Positions 1-7,994 of a DNA stretch of 11,850 nt are shown here, piece by piece. The DNA lies in assembly GCA_007117405.1 (NCBI GenBank), contig SKGP01000047.1, forward strand, positions 1-11,850. Reading direction: 5' to 3'. The notes under the pieces were generated by a model. That model had not been told where the DNA came from, made no database searches, and was given only the letters and a program-made list of their open reading frames with translations. This stretch comes from Candidatus Woesearchaeota archaeon (GTDB taxonomy: Archaea; Nanobdellota; Nanobdellia; Woesearchaeales; UBA583). Numbering within the stretch: position 1 is the first letter of the stretch; each line of letters begins with the position of its first letter. The translations under genes were made by a program, and so were the position numbers.

Positions 1-1836
1 TTTAAATTTATTGATGAAATTTTAATAGAAAATTATGAAGTTGAAAGTGTAGAGATTTTTTCTTATAAAATTATTAGAACTTATTCTAGTAAATTTTCAA
101 AAAATTTAACTTCTCCAGTTTTTTCTGATATAAGAAAGGATGGGGAGTTTGGCGAAGAAGGTGTTTTAAATTATGATGAAAAAGGCGTACTTCAAGAAAT
201 CTCCAATGACAAAATTTCTTCAAACACAAAAGATAGTTTTTATCTTGGCCCAACAGGTGGTTGTGTGTATGAAATTTACGATTATGAAGGGTATTTAACA
301 ATTGATCTTGATATGAGGAAATTTAATGATTTTGATAAGTGGGGAAGAAATTATAAAGTGTATGAAAAAGAAGGTATTATATTTGTTAAATATTTAAAAG
401 AGAGTTCTGATCCAAATCAAAAGTATGTTCAGTATTTTGGGATAAAATCTCCTAATTTGCTTTATGAATTGAAAAAAGAGTGGGTGAAAAAAGATTATGA
501 ATATTCAAAAGCAAGAAATTCTCTTAGTGAGTTTTATATTTTTAGATTGATGAGGATTAAAGTTCTTGGAGATAAAAGATTAGTTTTTGGGACTGGTTTT
601 TCAGAAAAGGAAGTTGTGTTACAGATTGAACTTTTGGAAAAGCATCAGGCAGAACTTGAAGGTATTGAAAGTGAATTTGTGAAGGAAAATTTTGTTACTG
701 AAGAGAGTTTTGAAAAACCAATACCACATGAGATGTTTGTTGCTTACAATATTTCAAGAAATTCTCTTTACAAATTTTTGAAGAAGGATTCAGGTGGTGG
801 TTTTGAAGGGGCTTTTGCAGGTTTCCCTTGGTTTTCTCAGATTTGGACTAGGGATGAATTAATAGGTCTTAAAGGTTATTTCAAATTAGGAGAATTGAAT
901 TTTTCAAAGGATAAGTTTATGCATTATTTCAAGAGTATTACTGATACAAATCCATCTATAAAGAGAATAAATACTCCGGGTTCTCTTGATAGCTTAGATG
1001 GTAATTTTTGGCTTTTGAAAAGATTTTTAGATTTTGTATTTATAGTTAATGAAAAAGGAGAAATTAATAAATTCTTTTCAGAGGGAGAACTTAAATTTAT
1101 TTATGGAAAATCCTATAATGTTTTTACTTATGCTATTGAGAATTTTTGGGATAAAGAGAATGAATTGCTTAAAGTTAAAAGAGGAGATAGTTGGATGGAT
1201 ACTATAGATGTCCAGTTTCCTTTGGATATGCAAGTTTTATTTTTAGAGTATTCATATTCAATGGCCATTCTTGCCGGTATGCTTGGAAAGGAAGAAGATG
1301 CGAAAAAATTTTTGGATTTGGAGAATTTACTTAGGGAAAAAATAAGAAGTGCCTACTGGAGAAATGGAGTTTTATATAGTGAGCCTTTTTATGATAGACA
1401 AGATTGTAATGTATTTTTAGCTTATTATTTGTATCCAGACCTTTTTCTACATGAAGATTGGATAAAAATTGTTGATAATTCTCTTTCAGTTTTGAGGACA
1501 CACTGGGGTGGAATTTCATCTCTTAGTAAAAAGGATTCTAATTTTCACTCTAACTATTCGGGTGAAAATGATGCAAGTTATCACAATGGAGATAGCTGGT
1601 ATTTTATCAACAATATAACTGCTATGGTTCTTGAGGATTTAGATGAAAAAAAATATAGAAATGATATATCAAAGATACTTCTCTCTTCCACAAGGGATAT
1701 ACTTAAAATGGGAACTCTGGGCTTTGCTTCTGAAATTTCCAGTGCTTCAGAGCAGAAGGCAGAGGGTTCAATGGCTCAACTTTGGTCTGTTTCAACTTAT
1801 ATTGAAATGATTGAAAAACTCTTTATAAAAAGATAA
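1..1836 (+). CDS. Glycogen-debranching / amylo-alpha-1,6-glucosidase-like enzyme (GH133-like), 5' end outside window
   Basis: The reading frame is open from base 1, so the gene is cut by the window edge. The GTG at 265 is internal, because about 88 good codons precede it. The C-terminal half shows the marks of an (alpha/alpha)6 glycosidase of the archaeal debranching group: a PWF..IWTRDE segment at 829-858 matching the family's W-x-R-D motif, a YHNGDSW segment at 1579-1599, and an AEGSMAQLWSVS segment at 1759-1794 matching the family's GC-aQAWSv signature. The expected role is cytosolic hydrolysis of alpha-1,6 branch points during glycogen mobilisation. The 611 codons present are near full length for archaeal enzymes, so little is missing. 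The N-terminal part is divergent: I do not see the usual STNGLGGYASGT-type start motif. The stop is TAA, and a small gene follows 30 nt downstream. A related (alpha/alpha)6 glycosidase with another specificity is possible. Confidence 0.85.
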   Translation, partial: FKFIDEILIENYEVESVEIFSYKIIRTYSSKFSKNLTSPVFSDIRKDGEFGEEGVLNYDEKGVLQEISNDKISSNTKDSFYLGPTGGCVYEIYDYEGYLTIDLDMRKFNDFDKWGRNYKVYEKEGIIFVKYLKESSDPNQKYVQYFGIKSPNLLYELKKEWVKKDYEYSKARNSLSEFYIFRLMRIKVLGDKRLVFGTGFSEKEVVLQIELLEKHQAELEGIESEFVKENFVTEESFEKPIPHEMFVAYNISRNSLYKFLKKDSGGGFEGAFAGFPWFSQIWTRDELIGLKGYFKLGELNFSKDKFMHYFKSITDTNPSIKRINTPGSLDSLDGNFWLLKRFLDFVFIVNEKGEINKFFSEGELKFIYGKSYNVFTYAIENFWDKENELLKVKRGDSWMDTIDVQFPLDMQVLFLEYSYSMAILAGMLGKEEDAKKFLDLENLLREKIRSAYWRNGVLYSEPFYDRQDCNVFLAYYLYPDLFLHEDWIKIVDNSLSVLRTHWGGISSLSKKDSNFHSNYSGENDASYHNGDSWYFINNITAMVLEDLDEKKYRNDISKILLSSTRDILKMGTLGFASEISSASEQKAEGSMAQLWSVSTYIEMIEKLFIKR

Positions 1837-1850
1837 AAAAAATGATTAAA

Positions 1851-1855
1851 GAGGT
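1851..1855 (+). promoter_or_regulatory. Shine-Dalgarno site (GAGGT) for the small broken gene
   Basis: GAGGT ends 11 nt before the ATG at 1867, and there is no TATA box between the debranching gene and this start. The small gene was therefore probably read from the same transcript as the upstream gene. The site supports 1867, rather than the later ATG at 1936, as the original start. Confidence 0.45.
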
Positions 1856-1866
1856 AAGGCTTTAAG

Positions 1867-2085
1867 ATGAGTAGGGACTTACATATTGATTTTATCAAGA
1901 GATGGGCAAAGAAAGTTAGGTAAGATAAAGAAGGTATGTGGAGAGAAGAACATGCTAAATTTATCAATTCTCAGTATAACAATGCCTATAGAGTAATTGA
2001 GATTCTTAAAAAAACACCTGAAGGCAAGGCAAAACTTAGGAAAATTTATGGAATAAACAATAGAAATTACGATGAATTCTATTGA
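1867..2085 (+). pseudogene. Small conserved-looking protein gene (about 72 codons) interrupted by an in-frame TAA
   Basis: From ATG 1867 the frame reads MSRDLHIDFIKRWAKKVR, meets TAA at 1921-1923, and then continues in the same frame. The continuation is a plausible basic helical sequence (WREEHAKFINSQ..., then KTPEGKAKLRKIYGI) ending at TGA 2083-2085. Since the frame is unchanged across the break, one nonsense substitution explains it and no indel is needed. The whole resembles a small DPANN protein type I have an impression of (HxxFINxQ, then KTPxGxxKIxxLY), but I cannot confirm that. Alternatives are a live 49-residue product from ATG 1936, whose upstream AAGGT is too close to be a good ribosome site, or a sequencing or assembly error. 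Other genes here end in TAA, so reassignment of that codon is not credible. Confidence 0.55.
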
Positions 2086-2100
2086 GAATGTGAGTATTTT

Positions 2101-2113
2101 TCACTTATAGTGA
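2101..2113. promoter_or_regulatory. Palindromic operator 1 (TCACT-TAT-AGTGA)
   Basis: This is a perfect 5-bp inverted repeat around a 3-nt centre, followed by CAAC. It ends 16 bp before the TATA box of the phosphoesterase gene. It aligns with four other palindromes in the window on the right arm AGTRACAA. A run of five T precedes it rather than follows it, so it is not a bacterial-type terminator. A binding site for a dimeric transcription factor is the likeliest reading. Confidence 0.6.
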
Positions 2114-2129
2114 CAACAAAAAACAAACA

Positions 2130-2139
2130 TTTATAAATA
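2130..2139 (+). promoter_or_regulatory. Archaeal TATA box of the phosphoesterase gene
   Basis: TTTATAAATA starts 29 nt before the ATG at 2159. That spacing puts the transcription start at or very near the start codon, giving a leaderless mRNA. No Shine-Dalgarno site is present. Confidence 0.75.
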
Positions 2140-2158
2140 TAGAAATCCTATATATATT

Positions 2159-3376
2159 ATGACAAATACAAATTCTCTGGAAAATATAATAAAAGCAGAA
2201 GGGATGCTTGTAAGTTCCGATTTGCATGGTAATTACAACTTGATTGAAAGTGGTCTTAGGTATGCTCAGAAAAACAATTTAGCTTATGTTTTAAATGGGG
2301 ATGTTGTTAATGATTACAGATTTTTAGGATTAGCAAAAGAAATAGGAATTCAAAGTCCTTCTGAGATACAAGAGGATTATTTATCTAAGAATTTATCTAG
2401 GAAAGATTACGAGGCATTGAAATTGAATCAAAGTGCTTCTGTATATGGAATTGAAGGCATACTTTCTCAGGTTCCAGAAGGCCAAAGAGCTGAGTTTGAA
2501 AAGAATTTGAAATCTGCTCTTGATTATTCTAATACTGAGCTATTTCAAAAGAGGATAAAAGGAGTTGTTGAAAATATGATTGCTGATAAGGGCGAAGAGA
2601 TTTCTCAGAACGGGTTTAAACTTAGAGCACTTTATCAGGTTTTTATGGATGAAGAAGCAAGAAAGTTTGCAGATGAATTGAATAAATATTCAGATGTTAA
2701 AGTATTGTTTAATAAGGGTAATCATGAAAACAGATTTTTTGTTGAGCAAGTCAGACAATATTTGAATAAGAAGGAGCAAATTTTAGATGTTGCAGAGTAT
2801 GATGGTGTTTATGAGATAGTTCAAGGAACTGGGGATAGGATGAAGGTTTTAGGGATGACAAATTGCAGACAGCTTATGCCATATTTAAATGAAATTTTTG
2901 CTCCAGAAGAACTTGAACAGCTCTATGGGCATGTTGGTATTGAGAAGAAATATGATGGGAAAGGACTTGATGTATTATTAAGTCATGGTCAAATTGGAAA
3001 ACCTATGGGTTTGAAAAATCCTATTAATGTTCCTTATTTGGATTCAGCTAAGAAATTATCTCTTGAGGCAAAATTGACTGTTGAAGGGCACATTCACAAC
3101 AAGTATGACGGCAAAAATGAGTTTGGGAGAGACATGGTGAGGGCTGCTGGCGACGAGGCTGTTGTAATAAGGAAAAAAGGTGATAGTTTGGATAAAGAGT
3201 GGGTGAGAATTGGTAATGATTATAATGGCGGCCATTCAAATCCAATTTATTACTCGCCAGATTATTACAAAATGAGAATGGAACAACTGATTAAAGAGTA
3301 TGAGATGATGATGCAACAGCAACAGAGCTCCACAAATGCTGGCAGTGAAGGCAATTCTACTTCAAGAGCCGCATAG
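2159..3376 (+). CDS. Calcineurin-like metallophosphoesterase with large insertion and Q-rich tail
   Basis: The 405-residue protein has all the usual metal-site motifs of the calcineurin-like superfamily in order: D21-x-H23 (SSDLHGN), GD at 47-48, GNHE at 187-190, SHG with H276, and GHIH at 310-313. The fold binds two metal ions and hydrolyses phosphoester bonds; the substrate cannot be told from the sequence. Between GD and GNHE lie about 139 residues, mostly charged and helical, far more than the few dozen usual in compact members. The position normally held by Asp in GDxxDR is Asn (GDVVND). There is no signal peptide or membrane segment, so it is cytosolic. The last 25 or so residues are Met/Gln/Ser-rich and probably disordered. 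It has its own promoter with operator 1 and ends in TAG. Confidence 0.93.
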   Translation: MTNTNSLENIIKAEGMLVSSDLHGNYNLIESGLRYAQKNNLAYVLNGDVVNDYRFLGLAKEIGIQSPSEIQEDYLSKNLSRKDYEALKLNQSASVYGIEGILSQVPEGQRAEFEKNLKSALDYSNTELFQKRIKGVVENMIADKGEEISQNGFKLRALYQVFMDEEARKFADELNKYSDVKVLFNKGNHENRFFVEQVRQYLNKKEQILDVAEYDGVYEIVQGTGDRMKVLGMTNCRQLMPYLNEIFAPEELEQLYGHVGIEKKYDGKGLDVLLSHGQIGKPMGLKNPINVPYLDSAKKLSLEAKLTVEGHIHNKYDGKNEFGRDMVRAAGDEAVVIRKKGDSLDKEWVRIGNDYNGGHSNPIYYSPDYYKMRMEQLIKEYEMMMQQQQSSTNAGSEGNSTSRAA

Positions 3377-3412
3377 ACATTTTAATTTATTCCTTTGAAG
3401 ATATTACATAAA

Positions 3413-3422
3413 TTTATAAATA
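3413..3422 (+). promoter_or_regulatory. TATA box of the membrane protein / coiled-coil / AAA operon
   Basis: TTTATAAATA starts 32 nt before ATG 3445, predicting a leader of only a few bases. Unlike the other five promoters in the window, no TTACT-N4-AGTAA palindrome is found between the previous stop codon and this box. Confidence 0.75.
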
Positions 3423-3444
3423 TTATTATTTGGATTTTTTATAA

Positions 3445-4299
3445 ATGTTATCTATAAATAAAATACTTTTAATTGTATTGGGATTTATTTATTCTATAAG
3501 TATGGTTCATGCTAATGCTGTTCAAAATACTTTTGCAAAAATAAAGCCAGTTTTTACAGATACAATTGTTCTTGATGGATTTGCAATATTGTTTATTTTT
3601 ATGGGGTTTTATGCTCTTTATTATACTCTTTTAGGATTTTTTTCACAAAGGGTTGATGCAACTCACAGAGTTAGAATAACAATAGCAATAATTCTTTCTT
3701 TTTTTTCGGGTTCAACAGTAATTTTTGCTTTAAGGGATGCTTCTAGTGGCATTGCAGTTGCAGCGGGTTCTTGGCTTTTGCTTGTTTTGCTTGTTCCGGG
3801 ATTTCTAGCTCTTGCCTTTGCTTATGTAATGTTTATTAAAAATAAAAAAGATATTAGTGGGATTTGGAGATTTTTTTTTATTATTACAGGATTGATTGCA
3901 ATCGATTTTCTTTTTACAAATTTGCTTATCTGGCTTTCTAGAAATGCAAATGTTGGTGGAATTTCTGAAAATGTTTTAAATACTCTTTTAAGGTGGAATA
4001 GTGCAATATATGAATGGCTTATTTTCTTTTTCTTTATTGCATTGCTTGGAGCAATATTTTACATATTATCCAAAGGTGGTTTTGGAAGTTTAATCGGTGG
4101 AAGTAGCCAGAAGTCTCCAGAACAAAAGAATAGAGATGAAATGAAAAGGATGCTTAGTTCAATTAGAAATGAGACAAATGAAGCAGAAAATGTTATGAGG
4201 ATGTTAACTGAAAATCTTAATAATATTAATAAGGAAAGGAACGGAATTACAAATGGTTATGCTACAGGTACATATAATCCACCTGGAGGAGGTAATTAA
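3445..4299 (+). CDS. Polytopic membrane protein with signal-peptide-like N-terminus and cytosolic helical tail
   Basis: I do not recognise the family. The 284-residue protein begins with a hydrophobic segment (about 6-22) ending in VHANA, which resembles a cleavable signal peptide. Further hydrophobic segments lie at about 42-66, 76-97, 108-131, 142-164 and 189-208. Residues 210-219 form a glycine-rich turn. The last 65 or so residues are polar and helical (MKRMLSSIRNETNEAENV...) and end in a Pro/Gly-rich tail. The basic loop IKNKKD (131-136) between segments suggests it faces the cytosol. It is the first gene of a tight three-gene operon. A membrane anchor or channel for the downstream helical protein and AAA ATPase is a reasonable guess from position only. 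Confidence 0.9.
   Translation: MLSINKILLIVLGFIYSISMVHANAVQNTFAKIKPVFTDTIVLDGFAILFIFMGFYALYYTLLGFFSQRVDATHRVRITIAIILSFFSGSTVIFALRDASSGIAVAAGSWLLLVLLVPGFLALAFAYVMFIKNKKDISGIWRFFFIITGLIAIDFLFTNLLIWLSRNANVGGISENVLNTLLRWNSAIYEWLIFFFFIALLGAIFYILSKGGFGSLIGGSSQKSPEQKNRDEMKRMLSSIRNETNEAENVMRMLTENLNNINKERNGITNGYATGTYNPPGGGN
4285..4293 (+). promoter_or_regulatory. Strong Shine-Dalgarno site (GGAGGAGGT) inside the operon
   Basis: It lies within the last codons of the membrane protein gene, and GGAGGT ends 8 nt before ATG 4302. It is the strongest ribosome-binding site in the window. It appears only at this internal operon start, while genes with their own TATA box lack one. This is the usual archaeal split between led and leaderless starts. 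Confidence 0.75.
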
Positions 4300-4301
4300 A
4301 T

Positions 4302-5903
4302 ATGGCAATTGGAAAAGGACTTAATGCAAGTGGTGCAAATCCAAATGATGTTTTTAGAAAGCATATAGATTTAAACAATAAGTTAAAGTCACATCTTGAG
4401 AGAATTTTAAAGTATATAAAAAGGATTCATACACTTGACGACCTTGAAAAAAAAGACGTACTTGGATTTTTTAGTTCCTGGGTTGGTGTTGGAGGAATAA
4501 ATCCTCTTAATAAGAATAATTACTCTTATTATAATGATGAACTTAGTCAAATGAGGACTATTTTTGATTCCCTTGAATGGGAAGATAAAGAAATACTTAA
4601 TTTATTAGAAGGGCCAAGTGGGCTTTTACAAACTATTAATATTGAAAATGATGAAATAACAAAATTTCTTTCAAACCCTTCACCCGATATTGTAGAGAGA
4701 GAAAAATTAAATGAAAAGCTAATAGTAACATATAATGGACAAAAACAAAGGATTTGGGAAAATCTTCGAACACTTTTAGGTCAAAAAGACCAATACACTT
4801 CAAGTCTAATACCTAAAATCCAAAAGGATATTGAAGGAATTGCTGATTATTATTTGGAACAATATGGAAATCTTGTGAAATTGATTTTAGATGAAGATAA
4901 TTCAAGTACTATGCGGTGGGATGGAATTTACAAGAATCTTTATTCAATAGATAAAACATTATCTATGTTATCTGGAAACATTAAAGGAACCTTTTTAAAC
5001 ACTATTGAACAAAAATCTCAGATTAAAAAAGTAAATAAAGATGAAGTTACATTTGCAAAAAACTATTATGCTTCTAATAAAACTTTTTCTGATTATTTTA
5101 GAAAGCATGAAGAAATATACAAGGAATATGAGATATATTCTAGGCTACCTGAAGAAGAAAAAAAAGACATTGATAGATTGCTTTCAGAATCATTAAGTTT
5201 ATTGTTTAAAAGTGTTAATAAGAAAATATCTGATAAACTTAAAGATGATGCTGGCAAATCTGATAAAGATTTTAATAATTTAAAAGAAGAGTTTGAAAAA
5301 GCATATGGGAAACTACTTGAGAAGCTTAGAGTTGAATCAAATTTTGACAGTAAACTAGAGGAATGTGGGATATTCCATGAGGATGGAATTGAAAATGGAA
5401 TGACATTTAAGGAATTTAGATCTAAATATTTGAAACCTGGAAATAATCAATATGTTCGAAGGGTTATTGATTATATTTTAACAGTTGAAAGAGATAAAAA
5501 TGCATATAATAAATTTATTGAAAATAACAAATCTCATTTTAAAGAAGGATCTGGAGGTTCATCTTCTTCAGGCGAAGATTGGTATAAAGACCTTCCAGAG
5601 GTTTCGAATATAATAGATGTTATAGAGAGCCTTGGTAGTAGTTTAAGTAATCTTCATACAACAGAACAATCACAGTGGGAGAGTGTATTTGCCAGTACAA
5701 GGCCTGCGATACTTAGAGAAATTGGAATAATTGCTAAATACGTTAATAGTAATAGGGATAAATTGACATCAGTAGATAATTTAATTCATAATTTAAAAAC
5801 TTCTTTAGATATGTTTAAAAGGGATATTAATTATAATGAGAGAGATACATATATAGGATTTCTAAGTAGAGTTTTAGATCAAATTAAAAAGGTTCTAAAA
5901 TAA
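4302..5903 (+). CDS. Large helical / coiled-coil protein of unknown function
   Basis: This protein has 533 residues and no family I recognise. It is highly charged and almost wholly helical in appearance, with heptad-like stretches at about 20-55, 130-200, 265-345 and 435-533. A Gly/Ser linker (GSGGSSSSGED, 416-425) separates a long N-terminal part from a C-terminal helical part of about 105 residues. There is no signal peptide, membrane segment or enzyme motif, and only one cysteine (C355), which fits a cytosolic protein. It starts 2 nt after the upstream stop, behind a strong Shine-Dalgarno site, and is followed 6 nt later by the AAA ATPase gene. Close co-expression with an ATPase and a membrane protein suggests a scaffold, adaptor or substrate of that ATPase; this is inference. 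Confidence 0.9.
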   Translation: MAIGKGLNASGANPNDVFRKHIDLNNKLKSHLERILKYIKRIHTLDDLEKKDVLGFFSSWVGVGGINPLNKNNYSYYNDELSQMRTIFDSLEWEDKEILNLLEGPSGLLQTINIENDEITKFLSNPSPDIVEREKLNEKLIVTYNGQKQRIWENLRTLLGQKDQYTSSLIPKIQKDIEGIADYYLEQYGNLVKLILDEDNSSTMRWDGIYKNLYSIDKTLSMLSGNIKGTFLNTIEQKSQIKKVNKDEVTFAKNYYASNKTFSDYFRKHEEIYKEYEIYSRLPEEEKKDIDRLLSESLSLLFKSVNKKISDKLKDDAGKSDKDFNNLKEEFEKAYGKLLEKLRVESNFDSKLEECGIFHEDGIENGMTFKEFRSKYLKPGNNQYVRRVIDYILTVERDKNAYNKFIENNKSHFKEGSGGSSSSGEDWYKDLPEVSNIIDVIESLGSSLSNLHTTEQSQWESVFASTRPAILREIGIIAKYVNSNRDKLTSVDNLIHNLKTSLDMFKRDINYNERDTYIGFLSRVLDQIKKVLK

Positions 5904-5909
5904 TTTCAA

Positions 5910-7931
5910 ATGAAACCAGTTAAATTTTGGTTAAATCCAAGCAGAGTTGGGGAACTTCAAAATGGCAAATTTTTATTTGTTTCAATTAATTCTATTTTTT
6001 CTGACAATGACAAGAGAACAATATGGATAGACTTGGAGAATCCTAATTTTAGTTTAAAGATACCAAGAGCTGCTTTTATTTATGGAATTAAAAGAAAAAG
6101 TGTTGGTGAATCCAGTGATTTTCAGTTTTTACCTAATACTTTTACTGGAGATTATATGACATCCAATAAAGCTCTGAATATCTTGTCTGATTCATCTTTT
6201 TGGGATCATTTTTCTAATGAAAGGCAGAATTTTGATTATATGCCAATTTCTGAAAAGGTGAATTTCATATTTAGATTATTGAAGCAAATAGGACAGGCAA
6301 AAAGTAAAGGTCAAGATATTCCGCTTCCAGATGATATTATGAAAAAATTGGAGTTATCAGAATTGGATTTAAAGATGCTTGAGAATATAAAAATATTTAT
6401 AGAACAGCTCCCGAAAAAACCAATTCAAGATTTACTAATGAATGGAAGATATTCATTAATTTTGGGAAATCTAACTATAGATGAGAGTATGGAAAATAAA
6501 GTTGCAACTGAAGAAGATATAATTGTGAAACCAAAGATAACTTCAAGTGACGTTGCAAGTCTTTTTGATGGTGTAATACTGGATATGGAAATTAAAGAGA
6601 AAATATACTCTGGCCTTTCACTCCCAGATATATTAAATGGAAAAAAGCCTAAAACAGGGGGTGTTATTTTGATTGACCATGGTGGTACTGGTAAATCTTT
6701 AATAAAAAAACAGATAATTAAGCTTTTTAAAAAAATGGGCGCAGAAACAAAAGAGAAATCTCAAGGTGATATAACTTCTTATGTGAATGCAGGTCCTCAG
6801 GTTATAAAAAAATGGTATAGAGGTGGTTCTTCAAGTGAAGTAACTGGAAGAGAAGAAGTTGATTTAGTTGCGATTGCTAAAAAAAAAGGAATTCCATCTC
6901 TTCTTGTTATTGATGAATCTGAAGAGTTTATTAGAGAAAGAAAAGATTCAAGACACGACCCAGTAAATGCATTAAATACTCTTAAAAAATATATTCAAGA
7001 TGCCGAAAAAGGTGGTGTTACAGGGTACGTTTTAACATTGCTTATTGCAAATATTGATGCAGAGGAGATACATGCACCACTTCAGCAAGGAGCTGAAAGA
7101 TTAACTTTAGTATATTTAGGTCCTCCAAATTCTATTAGAATATGGAATGATGTTATAAAGTATATTGTTGAAGAAAATAAATTAGATTTTGAGAAAAATT
7201 TTAATTCAGAAATTTTAGCTAAAATTTTATTTGAATTTCAGAAAAATGTTTCCCATGAAAGGTATGCTATAACACCAAGAAAATTAGGTGCATATTGTTC
7301 TGAGTATTATACTAAGCATACCGAAACAGGAAGCAAAGTTGCAGACGATTTTAGCTATTTTGAAAAAATTATGAAAAAAAACGAGAATTCTAAGGTATGG
7401 AGAATTGATTTTAGACAGTTTTTAAATCATATAATAGAGGAATTGCTTTCTGAAGAGCTTTCAAAAGACCCACAAATGAGATATAATAAAGATAATATAA
7501 TTAAAGAGTATATTAGATATGCAGATTCCATTCATCCTATAAAAGAAATTGGAGTTTCAGATAATGTAAAAAGAGAAATAGAAGAAAGTAATGAAATTTC
7601 TATTGAAGATGTAAAAAAATATTTTGAAGATGCATTAAGATTCAATGCACAGAGTCTTTTAAATTTCAAAAAGCCTTTTAATGAGGATTTAATCAACTCT
7701 TTTGGAAAAAATTTATACACTATTCAAATGCATATGGGTAAGTATTTTGAATTGAAAGGAATAAAATTTGATGAGAAAGAACTAATTAGGGGATTCCAAA
7801 ACTGCCATACTATGCTTGAAAGATGGAGAAGGGGTATTAAGGAAAACAATTCTTTTATCCCAGACCAGTCAGAATATGATTTTATATCAAGATTTATTAT
7901 AAATCTAAAAAATAATTTAAGAGTAAATTAA
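5910..7931 (+). CDS. AAA ATPase (classic-clade-like) with deviant Walker A and long terminal domains
   Basis: The 673-residue protein has a central AAA module at about 215-475. Walker A is DHGGTGKS (256-263), where the usual first Gly of GPPGTGKT is Asp, but the Gly-Lys-Ser core is intact. A segment GPQVIKKWYRGG (295-306) matches the GPEI-xSKyvGES region of Cdc48/proteasomal-type AAA proteins and carries the aromatic pore-loop residues. Walker B is LLVIDE (331-336), and the sensor-1 Asn is N381 in LLIAN. R397 is a candidate arginine finger before the GPP turn. The N-terminal 215 or so residues and C-terminal 190 or so residues match nothing I know; the latter is helical. This fits a hexameric ATP-driven remodeller that threads a client through its pore. 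It is the third gene of the operon, and its own ribosome site is weak (AAGGTT, about 15 nt upstream). Confidence 0.93.
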   Translation: MKPVKFWLNPSRVGELQNGKFLFVSINSIFSDNDKRTIWIDLENPNFSLKIPRAAFIYGIKRKSVGESSDFQFLPNTFTGDYMTSNKALNILSDSSFWDHFSNERQNFDYMPISEKVNFIFRLLKQIGQAKSKGQDIPLPDDIMKKLELSELDLKMLENIKIFIEQLPKKPIQDLLMNGRYSLILGNLTIDESMENKVATEEDIIVKPKITSSDVASLFDGVILDMEIKEKIYSGLSLPDILNGKKPKTGGVILIDHGGTGKSLIKKQIIKLFKKMGAETKEKSQGDITSYVNAGPQVIKKWYRGGSSSEVTGREEVDLVAIAKKKGIPSLLVIDESEEFIRERKDSRHDPVNALNTLKKYIQDAEKGGVTGYVLTLLIANIDAEEIHAPLQQGAERLTLVYLGPPNSIRIWNDVIKYIVEENKLDFEKNFNSEILAKILFEFQKNVSHERYAITPRKLGAYCSEYYTKHTETGSKVADDFSYFEKIMKKNENSKVWRIDFRQFLNHIIEELLSEELSKDPQMRYNKDNIIKEYIRYADSIHPIKEIGVSDNVKREIEESNEISIEDVKKYFEDALRFNAQSLLNFKKPFNEDLINSFGKNLYTIQMHMGKYFELKGIKFDEKELIRGFQNCHTMLERWRRGIKENNSFIPDQSEYDFISRFIINLKNNLRVN

Positions 7932-7936
7932 TTTTT
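7932..7936 (+). terminator. T-tract just after the AAA gene
   Basis: Five T follow the TAA stop of the AAA ATPase gene directly. Short T-tracts act as archaeal termination signals, and a new promoter follows within 30 nt. The run is short, so the call is tentative. Confidence 0.3.
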
Positions 7937-7954
7937 GTCACGTTTAGTAGTAAC
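7937..7954. promoter_or_regulatory. Palindromic operator 2 (GTCACG-N6-AGTAAC)
   Basis: This is an imperfect inverted repeat. The right arm AGTAACAA is a full match to the window's consensus; the left arm has two mismatches and the centre is 6 nt. Its core ends 12 bp before the TATA box at 7966. It is the weakest left arm of the set and is supported mainly by its position and right arm. Confidence 0.5.
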
Positions 7955-7965
7955 AAGCAGTTAGA

Positions 7966-7975
7966 TTTATAAATA
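7966..7975 (+). promoter_or_regulatory. TATA box of the first surface-protein gene
   Basis: TTTATAAATA starts 23 nt before ATG 7989 and 29 nt before ATG 7995. The second distance equals that at the leaderless gene at 2159, which favours 7995 as the real start. Confidence 0.75.
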
Positions 7976-7994
7976 TAGATGTATTATTATGATT

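Noticed and set aside
265..267. GTG as the start of the debranching gene
   Set aside because: The same frame is open and protein-like back to base 1, with no promoter or ribosome site before 265, so the true start is outside the window.
1842..1865. Eight-codon frame between the debranching gene and the small gene
   Set aside because: It is too short to support as a gene; no ribosome site lies before it and its sequence includes the Shine-Dalgarno site of the next gene.
1921..1923. TAA as a recoded sense codon
   Set aside because: TAA ends most other genes here at sensible places, so reassignment is not credible; a local nonsense change is simpler.
2097..2113. Palindromes read as bacterial-type hairpin terminators
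   Set aside because: T-runs lie before or within the palindromes rather than after them, the stems are only 5-6 bp and AT-rich, and the spacing to the TATA box is kept. An operator explains them better, though a role in ending transcription cannot be fully excluded.
3436..3444. Second TATA-like stretch just before ATG 3445
   Set aside because: It is too close to the start codon to place the transcription start before the ATG; the box at 3413 has the right spacing.
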